A stretch of 64,000 bases of DNA. Origin: Paracoccaceae bacterium. Lineage in GTDB: Bacteria > Pseudomonadota > Alphaproteobacteria > Rhodobacterales > Rhodobacteraceae. A program made the translations under genes and the position numbers. The DNA lies in contig JAMWZC010000005.1 in the NCBI GenBank assembly GCA_024304985.1, positions 170,189-234,188 of the forward strand, given 5' to 3'. This document shows, in pieces, positions 48,814 to 57,015 of the stretch (its first letter is position 1; each line of letters starts with the position of its first letter). The notes beneath the pieces were generated by a model that saw only the letters and a list, made by a program, of their open reading frames with translations, did not search any database and was not told the origin of the DNA.

Positions 48814-49203
48814 TCACTTCACGCGGGTCCAGTTACCGCCCTCGCGGCAGATGCCCAGCACGCAACCGCTGACCTTGAGGCTGTCGCCCGACAGTTCCAG
48901 CCGCGAGTTATAGGTCTTGTCGCGATCCGGCGCCCAGACCTTGCCCTTGTAGGACCCGCCACCCGACGCGACCGTCTCCGAGATGATCATCTTGCCATTG
49001 TTCGGACTGGCCATCTCCTTGCCGCTGCTGTCGAAGGACTTGACCAGCGTGCCGCAGATCTGCTGCCCGCAAGGCGCCACCTGGATCAGCCCGGTATTGC
49101 CATTGTCATCCGGCGCCGTGCGCCAGGTGCCCAGCAGCGGCTCTGCGCCGACGCTCCCTGCCCCCAGCATCATCACCACCGCCATCATCATCGTCTTGCG
49201 CAT
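48814..49203 (-). CDS. Secreted DUF2147 protein
   Basis: A 129-residue product from ATG 49203 with GGGAGGA upstream. A signal peptide (MRKTMMMAVVMMLGAGSVGA, cut before EPLLG) leads to a DUF2147 domain, a small beta-barrel-like periplasmic fold: LLGTWRTAPDDNGNTGLIQVAPCGQQICGTLV and the end VSGCVLGICREGGNWTRV. Four cysteines could form two disulfides. It lies opposite to and between hisH and hisA. Function unknown. Confidence 0.85.
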   Translation of the reverse strand: MRKTMMMAVVMMLGAGSVGAEPLLGTWRTAPDDNGNTGLIQVAPCGQQICGTLVKSFDSSGKEMASPNNGKMIISETVASGGGSYKGKVWAPDRDKTYNSRLELSGDSLKVSGCVLGICREGGNWTRVK

Positions 49204-49364
49204 GCCATCATCCTCCCTGATGCGTGCTTGCTCCGTGGCGCGAATCCTGCCGTGCCGCCCTGCACCAATCAAGCGTGACATGAGGTCAGCCGCAGCCCGC
49301 GCGTTGCATTTTCCTGCGACGCATGGTCAAAGGCCGCCAATCCCAGACCAACACAGGTGCCCCC

Positions 49365-50087
49365 ATGATCCTTTATCCCGCCATCGACCTGAAAGACGGC
49401 AAGGCCGTGCGGCTTTACAAAGGCGAGATGGACCAAGCCACCGTCTTCAACGACGATCCCGCCGCGCAGGCGATGGAATTCGTGACCGCAGGCTGCGAAT
49501 GGCTGCATCTGGTGGACCTGAACGGCGCCTTCGCGGGCGAGCCTGTGAATGCCGCCCCGGTCGAGGCGATCCTTGAGCGCACGAAAGTGCCCGCGCAACT
49601 GGGCGGCGGGATCCGCGACATGGCCACGATCGAACGCTGGCTGTCAAAGGGCCTCGCCCGCGTGATCCTTGGCACCGTGGCGGTGGACAACCCCGCCTTG
49701 GTGCGCGAGGCCGCGCGCGCCTTTCCGGGGCAGGTCGCCGTCGGCATCGACGCGCGCAATGGCCGCGTCGCCACCAAAGGCTGGGCGCATGAAACGGATG
49801 TGATGGTCACCGATCTGGCCCGCAGCTTCGAAGATGCAGGCGTCGCCGCCATCATCTACACCGACATCAACCGTGACGGCGCGATGCAAGGCCCGAACAT
49901 CGAGGCGACAGCGGCGCTCGCCCATGCGGTCAGCATCCCCGTCATCGCCTCGGGTGGCGTCTCGTCGCTGGCCGACCTCATCGCCCTGCGCGACTGCGGG
50001 GCATCGCTCAACGGTGCCATCTCGGGCCGCGCGCTCTACGACGGCGCGCTGGACCTGCGCGCGGCGCTGGCCGCCCTCAAAGGCTGA
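49365..50087 (+). CDS. hisA: ProFAR isomerase HisA
   Basis: Phosphoribosylformimino-5-aminoimidazole carboxamide ribotide isomerase, a TIM barrel. The start at ATG 49365 ([20 protein letters not shown]) gives 240 residues; the frame is open 14 codons upstream. The catalytic Asp in YPAIDLKDG and Asp in IYTDINRDG, with [11 protein letters not shown], are visible. It begins the hisA-hisF-hisE run. Confidence 0.96.
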   Translation: MILYPAIDLKDGKAVRLYKGEMDQATVFNDDPAAQAMEFVTAGCEWLHLVDLNGAFAGEPVNAAPVEAILERTKVPAQLGGGIRDMATIERWLSKGLARVILGTVAVDNPALVREAARAFPGQVAVGIDARNGRVATKGWAHETDVMVTDLARSFEDAGVAAIIYTDINRDGAMQGPNIEATAALAHAVSIPVIASGGVSSLADLIALRDCGASLNGAISGRALYDGALDLRAALAALKG

Positions 50088-50126
50088 GGCTTTCCCTTCC
50101 CCGCCCCTCCCGTTAAAGCTGGTGCC

Positions 50127-50891
50127 ATGCTGAAAGTCCGGATCATTCCTTGTCTCGATGTCGCCGATGGCCGGGTGGTCAAGGGCGTGAATTTCGTGGA
50201 CCTGCGCGATGCGGGTGACCCCGTCGATGCGGCCCGCGCCTATGACGCCGCCGGTGCGGATGAGCTGTGCTTTCTGGACATCCACGCCACCCATGAAAAC
50301 CGGGGCACCATGTTCGACGTGGTGCGCCGCACGGCCGAGCAATGCTATATCCCGCTGACCGTGGGCGGCGGTGTCCGCACCCCGGCCGATGTGCGCGCCC
50401 TGCTGCTGGCCGGGGCTGACAAGGTCAGTTTCAACTCCGCCGCCGTGGCCAATCCCGATGTGGTGGCGCAAGCTGCCGATCAATTCGGCAGCCAATGCAT
50501 CGTGGTCGCCATCGACGCCAAGACGGTATCCCCCGGCAAATGGGAAATCTTCACCCATGGCGGCCGCAAACCCACCGGCATCGACGCGGTGGAATTTGCC
50601 CGCCTTGTCGCATCCAAGGGCGCGGGCGAAATCCTGCTGACCTCGATGGACCGCGACGGCACGCGGGCAGGCTTCAACCTGCCCCTCACCCGCGCGATTT
50701 CGGACGCGGTCGATATCCCCGTCATCGCCTCGGGCGGGGTGGGCAACCTTGATCATCTGGTTGAGGGCGTCACATTGGGCGGCGCGTCTGCCGTGCTGGC
50801 CGCCTCGATCTTCCATTTCGGCGATTACACGATCCGTCAGGCCAAGGATCACATGGCCGCCGCAGGCATCCCGATGAGGCTGGACCAATGA
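50127..50891 (+). CDS. hisF: Imidazole glycerol phosphate synthase cyclase HisF
   Basis: TIM-barrel synthase partner of HisH. The 254-residue product has the catalytic Asp in [17 protein letters not shown] and the second Asp in [13 protein letters not shown], and phosphate sites [11 protein letters not shown] and [12 protein letters not shown]. It lies 39 bases after hisA and overlaps hisE by four. Confidence 0.97.
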   Translation: MLKVRIIPCLDVADGRVVKGVNFVDLRDAGDPVDAARAYDAAGADELCFLDIHATHENRGTMFDVVRRTAEQCYIPLTVGGGVRTPADVRALLLAGADKVSFNSAAVANPDVVAQAADQFGSQCIVVAIDAKTVSPGKWEIFTHGGRKPTGIDAVEFARLVASKGAGEILLTSMDRDGTRAGFNLPLTRAISDAVDIPVIASGGVGNLDHLVEGVTLGGASAVLAASIFHFGDYTIRQAKDHMAAAGIPMRLDQ

Positions 50892-51199
50892 CGCTCGACG
50901 ACCTCGCCGCCCTGATCGCCGCCCGCGCGGATGCCGATCCTGAGACAAGCTGGACCGCGAAGCTGCTGTCCAAGGGCCCCGAGAAATGCGCCGAGAAATT
51001 CGGCGAGGAAGCGGTGGAAGCCATCATCGAAGCCGTGAAGGGCGACAACGCCGCCCTCACCTCCGAGGCCGCCGATGTCCTCTTCCACCTGCTGGTGATG
51101 CTGCAATCGCGCGGTGTGGCCCTGTCCGACGTGATGGCGGAACTGGCGCGCCGCCAAGGCACCTCGGGCCTCGCAGAAAAAGCCGCCCGCAAGGGCTGA
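50888..51199 (+). CDS. hisE: Phosphoribosyl-ATP pyrophosphatase HisE
   Basis: Second-step enzyme of histidine synthesis, all-helical MazG-like fold. The 103-residue product has [30 protein letters not shown] and the acidic [13 protein letters not shown] metal site. ATGA overlap with hisF. It is separate from HisI, which is not in the window. Confidence 0.95.
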   Translation: MTLDDLAALIAARADADPETSWTAKLLSKGPEKCAEKFGEEAVEAIIEAVKGDNAALTSEAADVLFHLLVMLQSRGVALSDVMAELARRQGTSGLAEKAARKG

Positions 51200-51204
51200 G
51201 CCTG

Positions 51205-51226
51205 TTTCTTCTTGCCTCAAATATCC
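51205..51226 (+). repeat. Intergenic repeat, diverged copy E
   Basis: TTTCTTCTTGCCTCAAATATCC, a variant of the CATCTTGCCAAAAATACTC repeat, five bases after hisE and before the convergent CoA-binding gene. Confidence 0.4.
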
Positions 51227-51249
51227 AGAATCCGACCGTCCAGCCGGGC

Positions 51250-51723
51250 TCACAGCTTCGAGGATATCACCCCGGTCGCAAACCCACCCATCCGCAACTC
51301 GCCGAACAGGCGCTGGTATTCGATCTTGGGGCAGCGGTTCATCACCACATCGACACCGCGCGCCCGCGCCATGGCGGCGGCCTCGTCATTCTCGACCCCG
51401 ATCTGCATCCAGACTGTCTGCAACTTCGGAAACAGCTCCAAAGCCTCCTCGACAATCGGCGTCACATGCTCGGAGCGGCGGAAAATGTCGATCATGTCCA
51501 CCCCGCCCGCAATGTCGGACAGATGCCCCAGAACGGTTTGCCCGAACAGCACCTCGCCCGCATGGCCGGGATTGACGGGAATCACCGTGAACCCTTTCAG
51601 CGACAGATAGCGCGCCACGTAATAGCTGGGCCGCACAGGGTTCATCGACACGCCCACCACCGCGATACGGCGGGTGCGTTTCAGGATATCGCGCAGGAAG
51701 GCGTCGGAATAAGTCTCGCTCAT
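51250..51723 (-). CDS. CoA-binding domain protein, YccU-like
   Basis: A 157-residue Rossmann-fold protein with the CoA-binding pattern IAVVGVSMNPVRPSYYVARYLSLKGFTVIPVNPG, then VDMIDIFRRSEHVTPIVEEAL and WMQIGVENDEAAAMARARGVDVVMNRCPKIEY. Start ATG 51723 is preferred over one four codons earlier. Similar proteins are widespread; the role is not known. It converges on hisE. Confidence 0.88.
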   Translation of the reverse strand: MSETYSDAFLRDILKRTRRIAVVGVSMNPVRPSYYVARYLSLKGFTVIPVNPGHAGEVLFGQTVLGHLSDIAGGVDMIDIFRRSEHVTPIVEEALELFPKLQTVWMQIGVENDEAAAMARARGVDVVMNRCPKIEYQRLFGELRMGGFATGVISSKL

Positions 51724-51787
51724 GCCTTCCAGCATAGCCCCGCGCCGCCGCCCTTAGAAGCCTGACAGCGACACTGCACAGAAAAAA

Positions 51788-51810
51788 GCGCCCAAGGAAG
51801 CCTTGGGCGC
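51788..51810 (-). terminator. Strong minus-strand terminator
   Basis: GCGCCCAAGG and CCTTGGGCGC form ten perfect pairs around AAG (plus-strand orientation); on the minus strand it is followed by TTTTTT. It would end a transcript coming from the zinc-ribbon/rlmB genes or a separate small RNA. Confidence 0.85.
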
Positions 51811-51880
51811 CAGTCACGGAACGAGGGACAGTGAAGAAAGCGCGTATGTTCCGATAGCGCGCCTCCTACCTTCAAATAGG
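51788..51880 (-). ncRNA. Candidate small RNA ending in the terminator
   Basis: The minus strand here has a GCGCG/CGCGC hairpin (51840-51862), a weaker TCAC/GTGA pairing and then the strong terminator, but no plausible ORF despite an AGGAGG. The gap to the upstream stop (157 bases) is long for a simple 3' end. It may be an independent sRNA or a 3'-UTR-derived one. Its 5' end is not defined. Confidence 0.3.
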
Positions 51881-51966
51881 AACCGTGAAGAGAATATGAA
51901 GATGCGGTAATAAACCTGTGATAGTCGCGCGATCAGGCCCGCGCGTGGGTCCGCCTTGCCCTTCGG

Positions 51967-52269
51967 TCAGTCAAAGACATCCTCGACCAGATCCCAGATC
52001 TCTCCCGCCAGCCAGCGCGCGGTGCTTTTGCGCTTCTTGGGTTTGCCGATATGCTTTGTGGGGCCGGGGCGGTTGCGCGGCCCGCCGCGTTCGGGCTGGG
52101 GCGTCACGACAGGATGGTTCTGCACCGCTTCGGGGCGCAGGGATTTCATGTTGTGCAACGGTGCGCCGCAGGATGCACAGGACAGCTCATGCCGTTCCTT
52201 GCCCCGCAGCACCAGTGCGGCGCGCGTGCCGCAATAGCAGCAGGTGGCCACTTTCGTCCCATAGGTCAT
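51967..52269 (-). CDS. Small zinc-ribbon protein
   Basis: A 100-residue protein starting MTYGTKVATCCYCGTRAALVL. Two CxxC knuckles, CCYCG and CASCG, 22 residues apart, suggest a zinc ribbon. The middle is Pro/Arg/Lys-rich (PERGGPRNRPGPTKHIGKPKKRK) and the end STARWLAGEIWDLVEDVFD may form a helix. It follows rlmB by ten bases, so RNA or ribosome binding is a reasonable guess only. The frame upstream is open but belongs to the antisense of rlmB codons. Confidence 0.75.
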   Translation of the reverse strand: MTYGTKVATCCYCGTRAALVLRGKERHELSCASCGAPLHNMKSLRPEAVQNHPVVTPQPERGGPRNRPGPTKHIGKPKKRKSTARWLAGEIWDLVEDVFD

Positions 52270-52279
52270 ACCGCGTCCT

Positions 52280-53059
52280 TCAATGCTCCATGGACGCATA
52301 TAGGGCAACCGCCGCCGCATTTGAGACGTTGAGCGAGCCGAATTCACCCGCAAACGAAATCTTGACCAGTTGATCGCAGGTTTGCTGCGTCTTTTCGCGC
52401 AATCCCGGCCCCTCGGCCCCCAGCACCAGCGCGACGGGCCGGTCGCGCCGCCCCTCCAGCGCCTGTTCGATGGTCTGCGTGGCCGTGCCATCCAGCCCCA
52501 GCAGGATATACCCCATGGCGCGCAACTCCTCCATCGTCTCGGCCAGGTTCTTGACCCGCAGATAGGGCTGCCGCTCCAGCGCGCCGCTCGCGGTCTTGGC
52601 CAGGGCCCCCGTTTCGGGCGCGGAATGATGACGCGGCCCGATCACGGCCACCGCCCCGAACACTTCGGCCGAGCGCAGGATCGCGCCCACGTTATGCGGA
52701 TCGGTCACCCGGTCCAGCAGGATCACGCGCGGCACCCGCCCCGGCACACCGACGCAGATATCGGCCACGCGGCCCCAGTCCAGCGGCCGCGCCTCAAGGG
52801 CCGCGCCCTGATGCACCGATTGCGGATCAATGGGGACCGAGAACTTGCGCGGGTCCACCACCTCAGCTTCGATCCCGCTGGCCGCAATCGCATCGGCCAG
52901 CTTGTCGCGCGCGTTCAGCGTCACGACCAGCCGCAGCTTCTCGCGCGCGGGGTTCATCAGCGCGTCGCGCACCGCATGCAGGCCGAAAAGCCAAATCGTT
53001 TCATTGGCTTCGGCTTTGCGCGCCTGTTCCTTTTCAACGACCCATTTGGGTTTTTTCAT
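52280..53059 (-). CDS. rlmB: TrmH/RlmB-family 2'-O-methyltransferase
   Basis: SPOUT-class enzyme, probably the 23S rRNA Gm2251 methyltransferase. The start at ATG 53059 (MKKPKWVVEKEQARKAEANETIWLFGLHAV) gives 259 residues. An N-terminal substrate-binding domain is followed by the knot motifs NVGAILRSAEVFGA, VALVLGAEGPGLRE and SLNVSNAAAVALYASM. The family is firm; RlmB is the likeliest of its TrmH relatives. Confidence 0.88.
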   Translation of the reverse strand: MKKPKWVVEKEQARKAEANETIWLFGLHAVRDALMNPAREKLRLVVTLNARDKLADAIAASGIEAEVVDPRKFSVPIDPQSVHQGAALEARPLDWGRVADICVGVPGRVPRVILLDRVTDPHNVGAILRSAEVFGAVAVIGPRHHSAPETGALAKTASGALERQPYLRVKNLAETMEELRAMGYILLGLDGTATQTIEQALEGRRDRPVALVLGAEGPGLREKTQQTCDQLVKISFAGEFGSLNVSNAAAVALYASMEH

Positions 53060-53203
53060 GGTCTCGCGCCCCCATCCGGTCCGACTGTGCAACATTGGTC
53101 CCGTTCATGCGCCGCGCGCCGGTCGGCTGCAAGGTTTTTCCTGTTGACGTCCCCTTGGTGGGGCATTAATCAGCCCCTCACGCGGCGGGCAACCGGCGCA
53201 AGT

Positions 53204-53287
53204 GGGCGACAGGCCGCAAGGTGTGGCAGGGGACTGTAACTCCCTCGCGGAGACGCACGCCTGGTTCGATTCCAGGGTCGCCCACCA
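53204..53287 (+). tRNA. tRNA-Tyr (GTA)
   Basis: Acceptor GGGCGAC/GTCGCCC, discriminator A and encoded CCA. Anticodon loop CTGTAAC (GTA). A long variable arm follows, as expected for type II tRNA-Tyr, and T arm CCTGG-TTCGATT-CCAGG. Length 84 with CCA. Divergent from rlmB. Confidence 0.94.
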
Positions 53288-53362
53288 CTTTCCCATCTGA
53301 TCAGGATGATGTTTTCCCGCAACGGGATCAGCGCGGATCCGCGCTGATGAAAGCTGCAATCC

Positions 53363-55162
53363 CTACTCTGCCACCGACCTCGTGCCGCCGCCGAACTGCA
53401 CGTCATGCAGCGCCTTGAACTTGCCGTCCAGCGCCAGCAACTCGGCGACACTGCCCTGTTCCATGACCTGCCCGCCTTCCAGATAGCAGATGCAATCCGC
53501 GTTCATCACGGTGGACAGACGGTGCGCGATCACGATGGTCGTCACGCCCTCGGTGATCCGGGCCAGCGCGTCGCGCACCAGAACCTCGGAATGGCTGTCC
53601 AGCGCGCTGGTCGCCTCGTCCAGCAGCAGGATCGGCGCACGGCGCAGCACCGCGCGGGCGATGGACAGACGCTGGCGCTGCCCCCCAGACAGGAAGGAAC
53701 CGTTCTCGCCGATCTGCGTCTCATAGCCCTTGGGCAGTTTCTCGATGAATTCATGGGCATGCGCGATTCTGGCCGCCTCGACCACCTCATCGTCGCTGGC
53801 ATCGGGGCGCGCCAGGCGCAGGTTGTCCATCACCGTGGCCGAGAACAGGAAGGTATCCTGCCCGACAAAGGCGATCTTGCTGCGCAGCGACTCGAAGGTC
53901 GCCTTGCCGATATCCTGCCCGTCGATCAGGACGCGGCCCTGATTGGGATCGTAAAGCCGCAGAATCAGGTTCAGCAGGGTGGACTTGCCCCCACCCGACG
54001 GGCCCACCAGCGCCGTTGTCTTGCCTGCCGGAAAATCCACGGTCACGCCGTTGACGACGGATTTGTTCTCACCATAGGCAAAGTGGACGTCATCCAGATG
54101 CACCGCGCCGGGGCCATCGGTCAACGGCACCGCGTCATCAGCCTCGACCAAGGTCTGCGGCGCATCCAGCAGGTCATACATCATCTTGACCCCGACCATC
54201 GAGCTTTCGATGATCACCCGCATCCGGGACAACCGCTTGGCAGGCTCATAGGCCATCAGGAAGGCCGTGACGAAGGACATCAACTGTCCGGGCGTGCCGG
54301 GCGCCTGACCAAAGATGTTGACCGCGCTCAGGATCACGATCGAGGCAATCGCAAGCCCCGTGATCACGTCCAGCAACGGCATCGTCGCGGCCTCAAGCTG
54401 CACCATCCGGTTGGCGCGATTCTCGACCTGCCGCACGGCCACATCCATCCGGTCCGCCATCCGCGGCTCCAGCCCGAAAGCCTTGACCACCCGCGCCCCG
54501 GTCGATGTTTCCTGCACGACCTTGATGATCTCGCCCAGTCCCGCCATTTCCTGCGCCATGATCTGACGCACTTTCTTGAGGATCTTCTGCAACCCATAGA
54601 GTGCGGCAGGCCCCACGATCAGGCTGATCAGGGACAGGAAGGGCTGCTGATAGAACATCACGGCCACCAGCCCGACCAGCGTCAGCGAGTCGCGAATGAA
54701 CCCCGTCACGATGGTGTCGATTGCCCGCCGCGCGGCTTGCGCGCTTTGGGTGATCTTCAGCAGCAGGTCCGAGGATTCGTTGGTGTTGAAGAAGGCCACA
54801 CCCTGCTGCAACAAACGGCTGTAGAGCTGCATCTGCTTTTGCGCCACGATCCGGTTGCCCGCCCGCGCCATCAGCACGGCCTGGATATAGAAAGCCACCC
54901 CCTTGAACGCAAAGATCGCAGCCACGCCCACCCCGACCAGCAGCACACGGCGGCGGTCCTCGGGGGTGGATAGCGTGTCGATGATCTCGCCCATCATCCA
55001 AGCCGACAGCGCGGTCGAAGCCGCCACCAGCACCATCGCTCCGGACGCGGCAAGGTATTTCCAGCGATGTTCCTGGAAACTCTCCAGCAGCAACCGCATC
55101 AGCAGGCTGTCTGCGGGCAGACGTTCAAGCCAGCGCTCGTTCCAGGGCTTCTTCTGTGTCAT
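53363..55162 (-). CDS. ABC exporter, MsbA-like half transporter
   Basis: Fused membrane-ATPase exporter that works as a homodimer in the inner membrane. The start at ATG 55162 (MTQKKPWNERW) gives 599 residues. Six helices lie in the first 330 residues. The nucleotide-binding domain has Walker A VGPSGGGKSTLLNLI, signature LSGGQRQRLSIARAVL, Walker B PILLLDEATSALD and the H-loop IVIAHRLSTV. Closest in design to MsbA lipid exporters, but drug or peptide export cannot be excluded. Its end faces tRNA-Tyr. Confidence 0.9.
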   Translation of the reverse strand: MTQKKPWNERWLERLPADSLLMRLLLESFQEHRWKYLAASGAMVLVAASTALSAWMMGEIIDTLSTPEDRRRVLLVGVGVAAIFAFKGVAFYIQAVLMARAGNRIVAQKQMQLYSRLLQQGVAFFNTNESSDLLLKITQSAQAARRAIDTIVTGFIRDSLTLVGLVAVMFYQQPFLSLISLIVGPAALYGLQKILKKVRQIMAQEMAGLGEIIKVVQETSTGARVVKAFGLEPRMADRMDVAVRQVENRANRMVQLEAATMPLLDVITGLAIASIVILSAVNIFGQAPGTPGQLMSFVTAFLMAYEPAKRLSRMRVIIESSMVGVKMMYDLLDAPQTLVEADDAVPLTDGPGAVHLDDVHFAYGENKSVVNGVTVDFPAGKTTALVGPSGGGKSTLLNLILRLYDPNQGRVLIDGQDIGKATFESLRSKIAFVGQDTFLFSATVMDNLRLARPDASDDEVVEAARIAHAHEFIEKLPKGYETQIGENGSFLSGGQRQRLSIARAVLRRAPILLLDEATSALDSHSEVLVRDALARITEGVTTIVIAHRLSTVMNADCICYLEGGQVMEQGSVAELLALDGKFKALHDVQFGGGTRSVAE

Positions 55163-55442
55163 GTCTACGTGGTCGATGGTTTTCGGGTCCTGTGTTGCCG
55201 CCTCACCTAGCAGCTTGGGCAGGATGGGTCGACACGAAACATGACGGTCCATCCGCAGAGTAGCCGGGGCAATCCTGCGGACCACAAAAACGCCCGCCCC
55301 GCCAAACTGTTCCTCATGAGACGGAATTACAAGGGGTTGGCGCGTCGTTTGGGCCGGCATGGAACTCCTGTGCCATGCCCTCTTCTGCCCGGACACGAAG
55401 CCGCATATAGTCGGCACCAAACAGGCAGTGACGGGTTCGAGT

Positions 55443-56447
55443 ATGGCAAAACGGGCGAAAACACCCAAAACCTTAAACGTTCTGGTCGTGGCCCAGCACG
55501 GCCGTCTGCAATACGAGGCGCTGCTTTTCGCGGCAAGCCTGCGTCACAGCACGCCCGATTTCCCCGGCCGCCTGTTCGTTGCCATGCCGCAACCGGGGCC
55601 GCTCTGGCCCGGCGATCCGCGCGTTCAGGACCCCGAAATCCTGGCCCTGCTGGACGAACTGGGCGCCGAGGTGATCCCCTTCGAAAGCCGCCATTTCGGC
55701 GCGGAATACCCTTACGGCAACAAGATCGAGGCACTTTTCGCCCTGCCAAAGGGCGAACCCTTCGTCTTTTTCGACACCGATACGCTGATCACCGGCGACC
55801 TGACCACGGTTCCGTTTGACTTTGACCGCCCCACAGCCTCGTTGCGGCGCGAGGGGACATGGCCGCAGATCGAATTGTATGGCCCCGGCTATACCGCCAT
55901 CTGGAAATCGCTCTACGACCGTTTCGGGCTGGATTTCGACAGCTCGCTCGATCCCACGCAACCCGATGAATACTGGCAGAAATACCTGTATTTCAACGCA
56001 GGCTTCTTCTTCTACCGCTGCCCGCATCTGTTCGGGCAACGCTTTCTGGACATGGCGCTGGCCATCCGCGACACGCCGCCGCCGGAACTGGCCTGCCAAT
56101 CGCTGGACCCCTGGCTGGATCAGGTGGCGCTGCCCCTCGTGATCCACAGTTTCGGTGGCGGGCGCGACACGTTGCCCCCCGGTCTGCTGGACGGGTCGGT
56201 CAGCTGCCATTACCGGATGCTGCCCATGCTCTATGCCCGCGAAAGCGATGCCGTGGTCGATCTGCTCGAAACAATCACCGCCCCGAACCGGATCAAACGC
56301 GCGCTGAAATCCTATGATCCCGCCAAGCGCCTGATCTATCAGGCCCGCGGGGCCAAACTGCGCGCGCTGTTCGACCGAGACGCGCTGCCCCGGCGCGAAC
56401 AGATGATCCGCAACCAGATCAAGAAAGCCGGCTTCTGGATGCGCTGA
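55443..56447 (+). CDS. Putative nucleotide-sugar transferase-like protein
   Basis: A 334-residue protein from ATG 55443. It begins TLNVLVVAQHGRLQYEALLFAASLRHS and has a DxD-like metal site in PFVFFDTDTLITGDL, preceded by YGNKIEALFALP, which is the pattern of GT-A glycosyltransferases. YLYFNAGFFFYRCPHLFGQRF is another conserved-looking block. No signal peptide. I do not know a named family; sugar transfer is an inference from the fold-like motifs. It is divergent from the ABC exporter, whose substrate might be related. Confidence 0.7.
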   Translation: MAKRAKTPKTLNVLVVAQHGRLQYEALLFAASLRHSTPDFPGRLFVAMPQPGPLWPGDPRVQDPEILALLDELGAEVIPFESRHFGAEYPYGNKIEALFALPKGEPFVFFDTDTLITGDLTTVPFDFDRPTASLRREGTWPQIELYGPGYTAIWKSLYDRFGLDFDSSLDPTQPDEYWQKYLYFNAGFFFYRCPHLFGQRFLDMALAIRDTPPPELACQSLDPWLDQVALPLVIHSFGGGRDTLPPGLLDGSVSCHYRMLPMLYARESDAVVDLLETITAPNRIKRALKSYDPAKRLIYQARGAKLRALFDRDALPRREQMIRNQIKKAGFWMR

Positions 56448-56489
56448 CCGGCGCAAGGGGCGCCCCCGGCGGGACGCCCTGCAATGATG

Positions 56490-56903
56490 TCAGGATGCAA
56501 AGATACCCGTCGTGTCGGCAAAGCCCTTGACCTCGATCGGGTTGCCCGACAGGTCGCGGAAGAACATCGTCCATTGTTCTCCCGGCTGCCCTTCGAACCG
56601 CACCGACGGCGGAATGACGAATGCGACGCCCGCCTCCTGCAACCGCGATGCCAGCACCTTCCAGTCCGCCAGCCCCAGCACGATTCCGAAATGCGGCATC
56701 GGCACCATATGTTCGCCCACCCGGCCTGTATTCGCGGTCACGAAGGGCGTGCCCAGATGCAGGCTCAGCTGATGACCGAAGAAATCGAAATCCACCCATG
56801 TGTCGGTGCTGCGTCCTTCCTCGGCTCCCATGACGCCGGAATAGAATTCCCGCGCCGCATCGAGATCGTGAACATGAATCGCAAGATGGAATACCGAACG
56901 CAT
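56490..56903 (-). CDS. VOC (glyoxalase/dioxygenase) superfamily protein
   Basis: A 137-residue protein with paired beta-alpha-beta motifs of the vicinal oxygen chelate fold: VFHLAIHVHDLDAAREFYSGVMG at the start and GEQWTMFFRDLSGNPIEVKGF at the end. Metal-site candidates His7, His53 in FGHQLSLHLG and the late Glu are present. The substrate is unknown. It diverges from metY. Confidence 0.85.
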   Translation of the reverse strand: MRSVFHLAIHVHDLDAAREFYSGVMGAEEGRSTDTWVDFDFFGHQLSLHLGTPFVTANTGRVGEHMVPMPHFGIVLGLADWKVLASRLQEAGVAFVIPPSVRFEGQPGEQWTMFFRDLSGNPIEVKGFADTTGIFAS

Positions 56904-56975
56904 GGTCTGTCCTTTCCGGGCCTCGGCCCGCCTGTTGTCCCGCGCTGCCCCGTTGTGATGCGCTGCGGGTTGTCC

Positions 56976-56996
56976 TACTGATATGGCAATTCAGTA
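56976..56996 (+). promoter_or_regulatory. Palindrome in the metY promoter region
   Basis: TACTGA and TCAGTA are separated by nine bases, 20 bases before the metY ATG region's ribosome-binding site. It overlaps a possible -10 TATAAA (56995-57000). It may be an operator; no regulator is recognised. Confidence 0.4.
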
Positions 56997-57001
56997 TAAA
57001 C

Positions 57002-57009
57002 GGGAGGAG
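57002..57009 (+). promoter_or_regulatory. Very strong metY ribosome-binding site
   Basis: GGGAGGAG, six bases before ATG 57016. It fixes the start and is complementary to eight bases (CUCCUCCC) of every CcsR loop in this window. Confidence 0.8.
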
Positions 57010-57015
57010 ACTTCA

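Noticed and set aside
56904..57015. SAM riboswitch before metY
   Set aside because: The leader is short and I could not find a SAM-II core or other SAM-riboswitch consensus; only a palindrome and strong RBS are supported.
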